A stretch of DNA of 64,000 bases. Origin: Polyangiaceae bacterium (GTDB lineage Bacteria; Myxococcota_A; Polyangia; Polyangiales; Polyangiaceae). Position numbers and translations under genes: made by a program. Where the stretch lies: NCBI GenBank assembly GCA_015075635.1, contig JABTUA010000002.1, positions 1,054,001 through 1,118,000 on the forward strand. Direction: 5' to 3'. Under the pieces are notes generated by a model, which saw only the letters and a list, made by a program, of their open reading frames with translations, made no database searches and had not been told where the DNA came from. Position 1 is the first letter of the stretch; every line of letters begins with the position of its first letter. Shown piece after piece: positions 31,501 to 38,846 of the stretch.

Positions 31501-32077
31501 CTCGCTGAACCCCTACTCGCACACCATCGTCGTGGACGGGCAGAACGACTTCAACGCCGCGGACGCTCTCCAGACGATGTGCTCGACCTGGCCCGACCAG
31601 GCGTACCTGTCGTGGGACGCAAACCGGATCTACCTCGGCTGGGACGGCACCTACTTCAGCACGGGCGAGGTCATCAGCGCCTACTTCGGCGATGGCGTCC
31701 AGGGGACGAACATCTCCGACACGCCGGCGCGCACCATCATGCCAGGGGCGAAGATGCTCTACCACCTGAGGTGGCAGAACACGACTCTGAACCCCGTGTT
31801 GCGGAAGTGGAACGTGACCAACTCCGTATGGGAAGACTCCACCATCCCAGTCGTCCTCGGTTACACCGGGGGGACGGGTGGCCCGGCCTACGTGGAGTTC
31901 TCGTTCCTCCGGAGCGACATCGGCAGCCCCTCGAACCTGAGGTTCAACGTCTGGATCTGGGGCGGCGGGTGGATCACGGGCGTACCCTGCACGCTTCCGG
32001 GTACGATGAACGCCAACTCGTTCAACTTCGACCTCACCGCAGCGAGCACACCGTCGTCCTACGTCGGCATCCCCTGA
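28556..32077 (+). CDS. Giant lipoprotein with chitobiase-C-terminal-like repeats
   Basis: Encodes 1,173 residues; GGAGG lies seven bases before the ATG. The signal peptide ends at lipobox GTVGC (C31). A Gly/Thr linker occupies 38-116. Residues about 122-980 contain eight or more beta-sandwich repeats of 80-100 residues, each carrying CYTTDGSxPxC or a variant (IYYTTDGTNP, ICFTLDGSTPVC), which matches the CHB_HEX_C-like domain; two flanking Cys probably pair. Residues about 988-1173 (HTIVVDGQNDFNAAD, YLSWDANRIYLGWDG) resemble a family-9 carbohydrate-binding module. No catalytic domain is seen, so a surface adhesin or glycan-binding role is inferred. An intrinsic terminator follows. Confidence 0.88.
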   Translation: MKLRLWTAHGLKKLAALSLAATLGVGGTVGCGGDDEGSGGSGGGKGGTGGTGGGGTGGGGTGGGGTGGGGTGGVSGGGGTGATGGVAGGGGTGGGGTGGVAGGGTGGGGTGGTGGGQLQPCDTPTFAPPAGTYTSAQSVTISTTTSGATIYYTTDGTNPNKNSVVYSAPLAITQDTTLRAMCDAPGFSDSLVGVAIYDINIPVGDVDPPTFNPAAGTQNNDFLLSLTSKTPAATICFTLDGSTPVCTNGVCQGTSQTYNSQTQVPINGNVTNANTGEVTVTAIACKAGGAKDGVTPAQKYTLKVATPQLNTPAPGDYDYVTTPTGNDQSPLLSSATNGAVTGRFTTAPAAAPTCVSGQLVNGGNNLPTNWAFDSKTGNKKWSFVACKAGYLGSDAYTAEYKYKLNAPTHDKATGTYTNTVTVNIAHAANAGASGAYTCTTMDGTAPTCGASSSCGGTGTKNATSINVTKTGTNVRSVACGPAFEVSDEASTTYTLQLNKPVFSPPTGTPVNANGTLNVDIDPGAGAVPDFICYSTTAAVPDCTCTASGLTKALPSGWATVNVSAGTTINAMACKADYLSASDSATYQAANKMANPTITPGTGTLNNNVNVTFENNDTTQGAIICYTTDGSDPGCTGTCVTVAKAGAGDSATVNNLATQTNATIKARACDSASPDVKTNSDVVTVLYTLKVATPTLNNGIPAPGSVPIGTNIAWDSATSTTTSYYTTDGSTPDCTGGSGVFGKSVTILNPAQTTIKAISCRPNFIPSDVATFTYSYFVQTPVLSQATATLNDYFTLGVTNAPSSLVPSNKFCYTTDGSNPSCTGGVCGFGSLSAGCTSTSCSINVTKTETVKVIACNATGLPSSAQASGTYTLNVGPIAWTPDPTNPFSTPQSVSFVPNPVPTGLATGYTACWAKGTASIPPQPNTCAGLEAYLEANSGNNAWTCAFQTTGAANSLGTISTTTTVHAVACKEGMTWSTSTKIYSLNPYSHTIVVDGQNDFNAADALQTMCSTWPDQAYLSWDANRIYLGWDGTYFSTGEVISAYFGDGVQGTNISDTPARTIMPGAKMLYHLRWQNTTLNPVLRKWNVTNSVWEDSTIPVVLGYTGGTGGPAYVEFSFLRSDIGSPSNLRFNVWIWGGGWITGVPCTLPGTMNANSFNFDLTAASTPSSYVGIP
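28667..28903 (+). repeat. Tandem 15-bp repeats encoding Gly-Thr-Gly-Gly-Gly
   Basis: Degenerate 15-bp units of the form GGAACCGGCGGCGGT are repeated within the lipoprotein gene, with occasional GTA/GCC replacements (Val-Ala). They encode the flexible linker between the lipid anchor and the first folded domain. Repeat number is likely to vary between strains through slippage without shifting frame. Confidence 0.85.
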
Positions 32078-32101
32078 CGTAGCGCGATAACAAACAGAAT
32101 T

Positions 32102-32149
32102 CCGGGGAGCAGGTTCCTACCCAGGAGCCTCGCTCCCCGGAGTCTTTTT
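32102..32149 (+). terminator. Strong intrinsic terminator
   Basis: A nearly perfect hairpin starts with CCGGGGAGC (32102-32110) pairing with GCTCCCCGG (32132-32140). The stem extends inward through AGGTTCCT and AGGAGCCT, with one bulged base and a loop of about four. It is followed directly by AGTCTTTTT. It ends transcription of the giant lipoprotein gene, whose stop is 25 bp upstream, and isolates the next gene. Confidence 0.9.
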
Positions 32150-32202
32150 GTGCGCAGGATGGGTTGACTCGCGAACCCGAGGCGCGCACGGTCCGAGCCG
32201 CC

Positions 32203-32733
32203 ATGCGGAGGAGCATCGCTCGGGCCTCGGTCGTCGCCGCCGCTCTCGTCGCCGTCGCGTCCTGCGGCAAGAAGGGCCCGCAGCCGAAGACGAAGGACGA
32301 GGCGTTTCAGGTCTTCGAGAAGCACAAGGCGGCCTACATCCGTTGCGAGAAGCTCATGGCCAAAGAGCAGGCCGCCGCCCCGCCGCCGCCCTCCAGTCAA
32401 CCGCTCGATGCCGGCGCCACCGCACCGGCGGATGCGGCCGCCGACGCGGCCGCCGATGCCGGGAAGCGCTCGGGCACCGACGCGGGCAGCAAGGCAAGCC
32501 CCGCCCCCGTGGCGAGCGCCAGCGCGGGCCCGCCCGCGGGCGCGAGCTCCGCAATGGGCACCTCGGCACCCAAGCCACCGAGTGCCGAAGCCGGCGTGGC
32601 CCCGCCGGTGGGCGCAGCGCAAGACTGCCAGACCGAATACTGGCGCGAGATGAAGCGCGACATGGGTCCGTACGATCAGGCCACGATGGACCTCTGGTAC
32701 GCGGAGTGGCGCAAGGGCGTGAAGGTCGAGTGA
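32203..32733 (+). CDS. Small lipoprotein with Ala/Pro-rich linker
   Basis: Encodes 176 residues from ATG 32203. The signal MRRSIARASVVAAALVAVASC ends in a lipobox, with GKKG after Cys. Residues about 30-65 are helical and charged (DEAFQVFEKHKAAYIRCEKL), residues 65-140 are a low-complexity Ala/Pro/Asp linker, and the last 35 form a conserved-looking helical end (DCQTEYWREMKRDMGPYDQA) with one Cys that could pair with the Cys in the first helix. Family not recognised. It begins 54 bp after the terminator and presumably has its own promoter. Confidence 0.78.
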   Translation: MRRSIARASVVAAALVAVASCGKKGPQPKTKDEAFQVFEKHKAAYIRCEKLMAKEQAAAPPPPSSQPLDAGATAPADAAADAAADAGKRSGTDAGSKASPAPVASASAGPPAGASSAMGTSAPKPPSAEAGVAPPVGAAQDCQTEYWREMKRDMGPYDQATMDLWYAEWRKGVKVE

Positions 32734-32756
32734 GCCGGCCCCTGCGAGGGGCAACG

Positions 32757-33488
32757 TCAACCGCCGCGCTTCGCGAGCTCGGCTCGGAGCCGAGCGAGCT
32801 CGTCCTCCGCGGCTCGGGCGCGGGCTTCGGCCTCCTGCCGAGCGACATTTGCCTCCTGCCGAGCGTGGTTCAGCTCCGAATAGCGCAGCAGGCGCTCGCC
32901 GGTCCGGAGATCGATCAGCACCAGCCGCAGGTTCTCCAGGTGCAGCGAAAGCCCCAGGGTCTCGCTCACGAACACGCCGCGGTCGTCCGGCTCGATGCGG
33001 CGGAGGTCGCCGTCCACGAGCCGGAAGCCCTGAAGAGGAGGGTCCAGGTAGTCGGCCTCTGGGTCGAACAGGAAGTACTCCGCGACACCGAAGCGCGCGC
33101 AGAGCGCCTTCTTGTTGCCGGCATCGTCGAGCCAGGTGCCCCTCGAGCTGAGCTCCAGAACGAACGCCGGGGCGACGCCCTCCTCCCACAGCTTGTAGAC
33201 CCTGCGCTGCCGCTTCGGCACTCCGAACACCACGAAGACGTCGGGGGCGAAGCGAGCCTTCGGATTGCCTTCTTCGTAGTAGATGAGGAGATCGCCGGCC
33301 ACGTACACGTCGTCGCGGTCGGCGTAGCGTGCCGAGAGCGACTCGATGGCAGCCATCAGCTCGTCGCGATGGGTGTCGGTCTCAGCCATCGGCCGGCCGT
33401 CGCGCGACGGATACTCGACTTCGTCGCGGCCCAGGCTGGTGGCTCCCGTGGTCAAGTCCGTCGCGGCTCCTCGATCCGTCCATCGCAT
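32757..33488 (-). CDS. Uma2-family (DUF820) nuclease-like protein
   Basis: Encodes 243 residues from ATG 33488, which has GGAGG very close upstream. The central part shows the PD-(D/E)xK-like Uma2 pattern: VYVAGDLLIYYEEGNPKARF, then APDVFVVFGV (acidic Asp), VLELSSRGTWLDD (E-x-x-S in place of ExK) and KKALCARFGVAEYFLFDP. The last 40 residues are a charged coiled coil (ARQEAEARARAAEDELARLR). The family is related to restriction-endonuclease folds; its biological role is poorly known. It is convergent with the small lipoprotein gene. Confidence 0.88.
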   Translation of the reverse strand: MRWTDRGAATDLTTGATSLGRDEVEYPSRDGRPMAETDTHRDELMAAIESLSARYADRDDVYVAGDLLIYYEEGNPKARFAPDVFVVFGVPKRQRRVYKLWEEGVAPAFVLELSSRGTWLDDAGNKKALCARFGVAEYFLFDPEADYLDPPLQGFRLVDGDLRRIEPDDRGVFVSETLGLSLHLENLRLVLIDLRTGERLLRYSELNHARQEANVARQEAEARARAAEDELARLRAELAKRGG

Positions 33489-33614
33489 TGTGCCTCCGTG
33501 ATGCTCGGTCAGCAACGCGGAGAGCAAGCCGGGTGCCAGCGCCGAAACGCCGGGATCTGCTGGGGCGCGCCTCGGCGCGGGTGGCGAAGAGTGGCGACGC
33601 CGGCCTGGCGAAAG

Positions 33615-35330
33615 TCAGTCGCCGATCACGTCTTCGACGCGCATCTCCACCGCGTCGCCGCCGCGCCAGGCGTCGCGGCGCAAGCGCCCGAGCACGACCA
33701 CGCGGCCACTGAGCTGGCCGGCTCGCGCGCCCATGCTGACGCCAAAGCCGCTCATGCGGCCGGAGCTGGGCAGCTCCAGCTCCAGCTTCAGGTGACCGCC
33801 CTTCACTTCGCGCGCGGCGACCAGCTCCGCCTGCACCGCGACGCGCGGAGCGGGGTTCCCTTGGCCGCAGGGCTCGAGCCTCGCCACGTCGCCGAGCACG
33901 CGCGCCGGTGAGTCGGCGGCGTGGAGCCAGACCGTGTCGGCGTGTTCGTCCTCCGGCGCCAAGGCCGGCGCCGCCTCGCAGGCCTTCTCGAAGCCTTCGC
34001 GCAGATCCTCGAGGCGATCGAGCCGGAGCTCGACTCCTGCGGCGGCTTGGTGTCCGCCGAAGCGCTCGAGCACGTCTTGGACCTGGGAGAGCGCGTCGTG
34101 CAGGCGCGAGCCCTTGGGGCCGCGCACCGAGCCGCGCCCGTGGCCGCTGGGCTCGAAGCCGACGGCGATCACCGGCTTGCCGTAGCGCGACGCGAGGCGG
34201 CCGGCGACGATGCCGACGATCCCGTGGTTCCAACCTGCGCGCCCGACCACGATGGCGGGCCGCTCGTGGTAGCCCGCCTCTTCGATCTCGCGCACGGCCT
34301 CCACGATCATCTTCTCCTGGATGCTGCGCCGCTCGGTGCTGAGCCGCTCGATCTCCGCGCCGATGGCCCGGGCCTCTTCGTGGCTCGTGGCGAGCAGGAG
34401 CTCGAGCGCGAGATCGGGCTTGCCCAGGCGACCCGGCGCGTTGATGCGCGGCGCGATGCGGAAGGCCACGTCCTCGCCGCTCGGCGCGTGGGCGGCGTCG
34501 AAGCGGGCCAGCTCGAGCAGCGCACGCACGCCGGGGCGGCGGCCCTCGGCCAGCGTGCGCAGCCCGGCGCGCACCAGCGCGCGGTTGTCCCCGTCGAGCG
34601 GCGCCACGTCGGCGATGGTGCCGATGGCGACCAGATCGAGCCACACGCGCAGATCCAGGCTCTGGCCCAGGCGAGCGCGCACCGCGGCGCCGACGCTCAG
34701 CGCGAGCCCACAGGATGCCAGGCCCTTGTACGGGAAAGCGCACTCCGGACGGTGCGGGTTCAGGAACGCGACCGTGGGCAGGGGCTCGTCGGGCACCAGG
34801 TGGTGATCGATCACGATCACGTCGAGGCCTCGCGCCCGCACGTCGGTCAACGTCACGTGATCGGACGAGCCGCAGTCGCAGGTGACGAGCAGCTTGGCGC
34901 TGCTCGCGGCGATGCGCTCCACGGCGGCCGGCGAGACGCCGTAGCCGCCATCGAAGCGGCTGGCCAGGAGCGGCACGACCGTACCGCCCAGAGCGCGGAG
35001 GATCCCGGTCATGATCGCGGCAGAGGTGATGCCATCGCAGTCGTAGTCGCCGAACACGGCGATGGTCTCGCCCTGCTGGATGGCGAAGGCGATGCGCTCC
35101 GCCGCGGCGTCGCGATCCGCCATGCCGTCGGGAGGAGTCAGGTGCGACAGCTTCGGGTCCATGAAGCGCGCGAGCTCCGTCGGATCGGTGAGCCCGCGCC
35201 GCTGCATCAAGTCGGCGATGGTGACCGTCAGCCCGGCGGCGCGAGCCAACGCGTGCGCCTCGGGAGGCGCCTCCGCCGGCAGGCTGGGTCGCGGACTCGG
35301 AACAAGCTCGGCGACCTCGGGGCTCGGCAT
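33615..35330 (-). CDS. recJ: Single-stranded-DNA exonuclease RecJ
   Basis: Encodes 571 residues from ATG 35330; a GTG at 35354 would add eight residues and neither has a clear ribosome-binding site. The DHH phosphoesterase motifs are intact: IAVFGDYDCDGITSA, LLVTCDCGSSDH, VIVIDHHLVPDE and GTIADVAPLDGDNRAL. The DHHA1 part follows with NHGIVGIVAGRLASRYGKPV and GSVRG, and FGGHQAAAGVEL. The enzyme degrades single strands 5' to 3' in recombination and mismatch repair in the cytoplasm. It is divergent from the metalloprotease gene across 134 bp. Confidence 0.96.
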   Translation of the reverse strand: MPSPEVAELVPSPRPSLPAEAPPEAHALARAAGLTVTIADLMQRRGLTDPTELARFMDPKLSHLTPPDGMADRDAAAERIAFAIQQGETIAVFGDYDCDGITSAAIMTGILRALGGTVVPLLASRFDGGYGVSPAAVERIAASSAKLLVTCDCGSSDHVTLTDVRARGLDVIVIDHHLVPDEPLPTVAFLNPHRPECAFPYKGLASCGLALSVGAAVRARLGQSLDLRVWLDLVAIGTIADVAPLDGDNRALVRAGLRTLAEGRRPGVRALLELARFDAAHAPSGEDVAFRIAPRINAPGRLGKPDLALELLLATSHEEARAIGAEIERLSTERRSIQEKMIVEAVREIEEAGYHERPAIVVGRAGWNHGIVGIVAGRLASRYGKPVIAVGFEPSGHGRGSVRGPKGSRLHDALSQVQDVLERFGGHQAAAGVELRLDRLEDLREGFEKACEAAPALAPEDEHADTVWLHAADSPARVLGDVARLEPCGQGNPAPRVAVQAELVAAREVKGGHLKLELELPSSGRMSGFGVSMGARAGQLSGRVVVLGRLRRDAWRGGDAVEMRVEDVIGD

Positions 35331-35464
35331 GGGGACGCGGGGTATGGAACACACCGATCCCCGAGCGTCAACGAAGCTCGGACAGACAGTGACCGAGGAG
35401 GCGGAAACGCCGGGTTCGCAGCGATCCAGTTGTCACGCCCCGGGCCTCGTGTCATGTGCGGAGC

Positions 35465-36907
35465 ATGAAGCGTGCGATCGGGTGTGCTCTCGTGGGATGG
35501 CTGATCGTGACCGGCTGCGGGAGCTCGGACGACGGCGGAGGCGGCAAGCCCGGCGGCCCCGCGTCGATCGGCGCGCCCGGCGTGGTGCTGAACGAGATCG
35601 CGATCTATCAGGGACCCAAACGCCAAGTGATGGTCGGTGGCGCGCCGGCGGAGGGCGTGCCGCTGATCGCGGGGCGCGACGGCTTGTTCCGAGTCTTTCA
35701 CTCGCTGACGCCGGACTACGACGGCCAGCCCGTCACCGCGAAGCTCGACCTGTTGGATGGGCAGCCACCGCTCGAGGTGACCTTGCCGCTCTCGCCCGCC
35801 GCCAACGAGGCCGATCTCGCCAGCACGGTCACCTTCCAGATCCCCGGCAGCCGCATCGGGCCGGAGCTCAACTACGAGCTGAGCTTCAGCCAGCCCGCCG
35901 CGGGTGGCCGCGCGGACAACCCAGGCTCGCGCTTTTCGCAGAAGGTCGCGGTGGCGGGCAAGCAGAACACCTTCCGCGTCATGCTCGTGCCCTTCGCCTA
36001 CGACGCGGACGGGTCCGGTCGCTTGCCGGACACCTCGCCCGAGCAGGTCGAGCTCTACCGAAAGCGCTTCCTCTCGCTCTACCCGGCGTCGAACGTGGAG
36101 GTCACCACCCACGAGCCGGTGCCGTGGAGCTCGGCGATCAGCCCGACCGGCTCGGGCTGGCAGGCCGTCGGCCTGAAGCTCTACAGCCTGCGCAACGCCG
36201 AGGGCATCCCGCCCGATGTCTACCTGTACGGCGTGTTCATGCCGACCCAGACCCTGTCGCAGTTCTGCTTCCCCAGCTGCCTGCTCGGCGTGACGCTGCT
36301 CAACGACAAGCCCTTGGACGTGGGCCAGGTGTCGCTGCGCCTGGCGCTCGGCGTCGGCTACCCGGACGTGGCGCTGAACACGGCCGCGCACGAGCTAGGT
36401 CACGCCCACGGGCGCCCGCACGCCAACTGCGGGCCCGGCCTCGACCCGAGCAGCATCGACCAGAGCTTCCCGCACCCGAACGGGTCCATCGGCGACTGGG
36501 GCTACGACATCACGAACGGGCAGCTCCACGATCCCGCGGTGGCCACCGACATCATGAGCTACTGCAAGAACCAGTTCATCTCCGGGTACAACTACACCAA
36601 GCTGTTCGACCGCGGCCAGAACGTGAACCAGCCCAAGGTGATCGCGGAGCCCAAACGCTACTGGCTGATCGCCGACGACGGCCTCGGCGGCAACGACTGG
36701 CGCGAGGTCGAGCTCACGGGCTTGCCGAGCGGTCGCGAGGTCGAGGTGACGGCCGAGACCCGCGCGAGCTCGAGCATCACCACCCGAGGCTGGTACACGC
36801 CTTACGACCACCTGGACGGCGGCTGGCTGCTGGTGCCCGCCGAGGTCGGCGATCTGGCCCGCGTGGAGCACCGCGCGCGCGGCAAGCTCGAGGTCCTCGA
36901 GCGCTGA
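35465..36907 (+). CDS. Zinc metalloprotease lipoprotein
   Basis: Encodes 480 residues from ATG 35465; GTG 35456 is an alternative. The signal MKRAIGCALVGWLIVTGC ends in a lipobox and a short Gly linker follows. The catalytic motif is AAHELGHAHGRPHANCG near residues 307-323, the extended HExxHxxGxxH that binds zinc in metzincin-like peptidases, followed by DIMSYCKN, whose Met fits the Met-turn. An upstream beta domain (about 30-200) contains RQVMVGGAPAEGVPLIAGRD. The organisation resembles the StcE/M66 group, but the assignment is tentative. It should act on proteins at the cell surface. Confidence 0.82.
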   Translation: MKRAIGCALVGWLIVTGCGSSDDGGGGKPGGPASIGAPGVVLNEIAIYQGPKRQVMVGGAPAEGVPLIAGRDGLFRVFHSLTPDYDGQPVTAKLDLLDGQPPLEVTLPLSPAANEADLASTVTFQIPGSRIGPELNYELSFSQPAAGGRADNPGSRFSQKVAVAGKQNTFRVMLVPFAYDADGSGRLPDTSPEQVELYRKRFLSLYPASNVEVTTHEPVPWSSAISPTGSGWQAVGLKLYSLRNAEGIPPDVYLYGVFMPTQTLSQFCFPSCLLGVTLLNDKPLDVGQVSLRLALGVGYPDVALNTAAHELGHAHGRPHANCGPGLDPSSIDQSFPHPNGSIGDWGYDITNGQLHDPAVATDIMSYCKNQFISGYNYTKLFDRGQNVNQPKVIAEPKRYWLIADDGLGGNDWREVELTGLPSGREVEVTAETRASSSITTRGWYTPYDHLDGGWLLVPAEVGDLARVEHRARGKLEVLER

Positions 36908-36930
36908 ATCGGGCGGAAAACCTGCGGCGC

Positions 36931-36966
36931 GACAGCGCTGTCATGCCGCGCGCGTCCCACGCGCGG
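36931..36966 (+). terminator. Palindrome and GC hairpin after metalloprotease gene
   Basis: GACAGCGCTGTC at 36931-36942 is a perfect 12-bp palindrome. Next to it, CCGCGCG (36946-36952) can pair with CGCGCGG (36960-36966). The second hairpin may end transcription of the metalloprotease gene, but there is no T-run, so Rho-independent function is doubtful. The palindrome could instead bind a regulator of the downstream propeller genes. Confidence 0.3.
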
Positions 36967-37076
36967 AGGGCCGACGCCGATCCCTCGTGATTATTCATTC
37001 GAGCGGCCGTGGCTCGTGGATTGCATGCCTTCGCCCTCTCGTGAGCGGCGTGGCACATCAGTGGCTGGCTCCGAAA

Positions 37077-38846
37077 ATGCTGCGGGTGTGGCTCCTCGCG
37101 CTGCCAGCAGTGCTGGCCGGGGTGCTGCATTGTGCAGCGGGCGAATCGAGCGACGAGAGCGGCGCCGCAGGCGGCGGGGGTGGCCTCGACGCCAGTCCTT
37201 GCATCGGCGTCGGCTGCGGCGGCTCCGGTGGCGCTGCGACGGGCGGCGCGGCGGGCAGCGGGCCGCCGCCGGAGGAGGAGCTCGAGAGCTCGTTCCGGTC
37301 GCCGGTCGCCACCGGCAAATACGTCTGGGCGGCCAACCCGGAGAGTGGGCGCGTAGCCCTCATCGACGCCAAGACCCTGGACGTGCAGACGGTCGAGGCG
37401 GGCAACGGTCCGACCCACCTCGCCGCGCTAGTCGATCCGAGCCAGCCGGACGCGGCCCGCGCCATCGTGCTCAACGTGAAAAGCCACGATGCGACCGTTC
37501 TCGTCGCAGACGCCAAGGGCAAGGTCACCACGCTCACGGCAGAGGTGCACGAGGACGCCAACGGTTGGGCCGTCAGTCCGAAGGGCCGTTACGCCATCGC
37601 ATGGACCGATGCGGCACAGATCCCGAAGGCTGATCCCACGCAGGGCTTCCAGGACGTCACCGTGCTCGATTTGGCCGGAAACACTCTGAAATCCACGCGA
37701 CTCAGCGTGGGCTACCGGCCCACACGCGTGTTCATCGCGGCCGACGAGAAGCGCGCGTTCGTGATCACCGAGCCGGGCGTCTCGGTCATCGAGCTCGACG
37801 ACGGGCTCGGCCCCTACGTGAGCTCGGACGTCCCGGTCACCGACGACCCGCTGGAGAACCCGGCGTCGCGGGACGTATCCGTCACTCCGGACGGCGCGTA
37901 CGCGTTGGTGCGCCGAGACGGCTCGAGCGAGGTGGGCATCGTGTCTCTGGCAAATGGCCAGCGGGTGAGCGTGAAGCTCTCCGGTCCGGTCACCGACCTC
38001 GATCTGAGCGACGACGGCACGCGCGCCATCGCCGTGGTACGCGTGCCCGGTTTCGGTGTGAGCACCGACGCCGGACCCGACGCGCCCGCGCAGGACGACG
38101 GCGGCACCGAGGCCTCCGCCGACGACGCCGGCGAAGAGGCCGAAGCAAGCGCGCCGCCCGACACCGCACCTCCTGCAATCGTCAGCTCCGACGTCGTGCT
38201 CCTGCCGATCCCGGGCATCTTCACCAACCCGACCGCGTTCGAGCAGGTCACCATCAGCGGTCAGTCGGTCGGCAGCGTGGCGGTCAGCGCGAGCGGCGGC
38301 GTGGCGCTGCTCTACACCAACGCGACGCCCAACGATCACGTCACCATGCTCGGGACCGCCGCTGGCGCTGGCTTCTTGAAGTACCGCACGGTGTCGCTGA
38401 AAGCCCCGGTGAAAGCCGTGTTTCCGTCGCCGGACGGCTCCCACGCCGTCGCGCTGCTCGCCCCGACGAGCTCGAGCACCAAGGCCGGCGCCTTCAGCGT
38501 AGTGCCGATTACTGCGGACCTGCCGCCGAAGATCCAGGGCACGGACGCGCCGCCCGTCGGCGTCGCGATCCAGTCGGCGCCCAGCGCCCGCGCGCTGGTC
38601 ACCGTGCGCGACGACGCGAAGAAGATCTACGCAACTTATCTGGTGCGCATGCCGCAGCTCCAGGTCGATCCGTTCAAGCTCTCGAGCCCGCCGCTCGCGA
38701 CCGGCATCGTGTCGGCTGCCGACGTGGGCTACGTAGCGCAGGAGCACCCGGAGGGTCGCATCACCTTCGTGACCCTGGCGGACGGCAAGGCGCGCACGCT
38801 GACCGGCTTCGAGCTCGGGGCCAAGGTCGTGGACGGGAGCCAGTGA
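37077..38846 (+). CDS. Secreted beta-propeller-like protein, copy 1
   Basis: Encodes 589 residues from ATG 37077. The N-terminal signal ends near AGVLHC; the residue before Cys is His, so the lipobox is non-canonical. A Gly/Ala linker is followed by LESSFRSPVATGKYVWAANP, opening a YVTN/WD-like propeller of about seven repeats (VLNVKSHDATVLV, YAIAWTDAAQIPKADPTQGF, RAFVITEPGVSVIEL). An acidic Asp/Ala/Glu-rich insertion of about 45 residues (near 325-370) is absent from the next gene. The protein is a paralogue of the product at 38846 and its stop overlaps that start (GTGATG). Its role is unknown. Confidence 0.85.
   Translation: MLRVWLLALPAVLAGVLHCAAGESSDESGAAGGGGGLDASPCIGVGCGGSGGAATGGAAGSGPPPEEELESSFRSPVATGKYVWAANPESGRVALIDAKTLDVQTVEAGNGPTHLAALVDPSQPDAARAIVLNVKSHDATVLVADAKGKVTTLTAEVHEDANGWAVSPKGRYAIAWTDAAQIPKADPTQGFQDVTVLDLAGNTLKSTRLSVGYRPTRVFIAADEKRAFVITEPGVSVIELDDGLGPYVSSDVPVTDDPLENPASRDVSVTPDGAYALVRRDGSSEVGIVSLANGQRVSVKLSGPVTDLDLSDDGTRAIAVVRVPGFGVSTDAGPDAPAQDDGGTEASADDAGEEAEASAPPDTAPPAIVSSDVVLLPIPGIFTNPTAFEQVTISGQSVGSVAVSASGGVALLYTNATPNDHVTMLGTAAGAGFLKYRTVSLKAPVKAVFPSPDGSHAVALLAPTSSSTKAGAFSVVPITADLPPKIQGTDAPPVGVAIQSAPSARALVTVRDDAKKIYATYLVRMPQLQVDPFKLSSPPLATGIVSAADVGYVAQEHPEGRITFVTLADGKARTLTGFELGAKVVDGSQ

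Noticed and set aside
28604..31765. 1,053-codon minus-strand frame opposite the giant lipoprotein gene
   Set aside because: Composition is dominated by Arg, Val, Gly and Ala without domains, while the plus strand has a signal peptide, repeats and a terminator.
37051..37066. TGGCAC-N5-TGGCT resembling a sigma-54 promoter
   Set aside because: The predicted transcription start would fall at the ATG at 37077, leaving no leader, and the -12 part is imperfect; probably chance.
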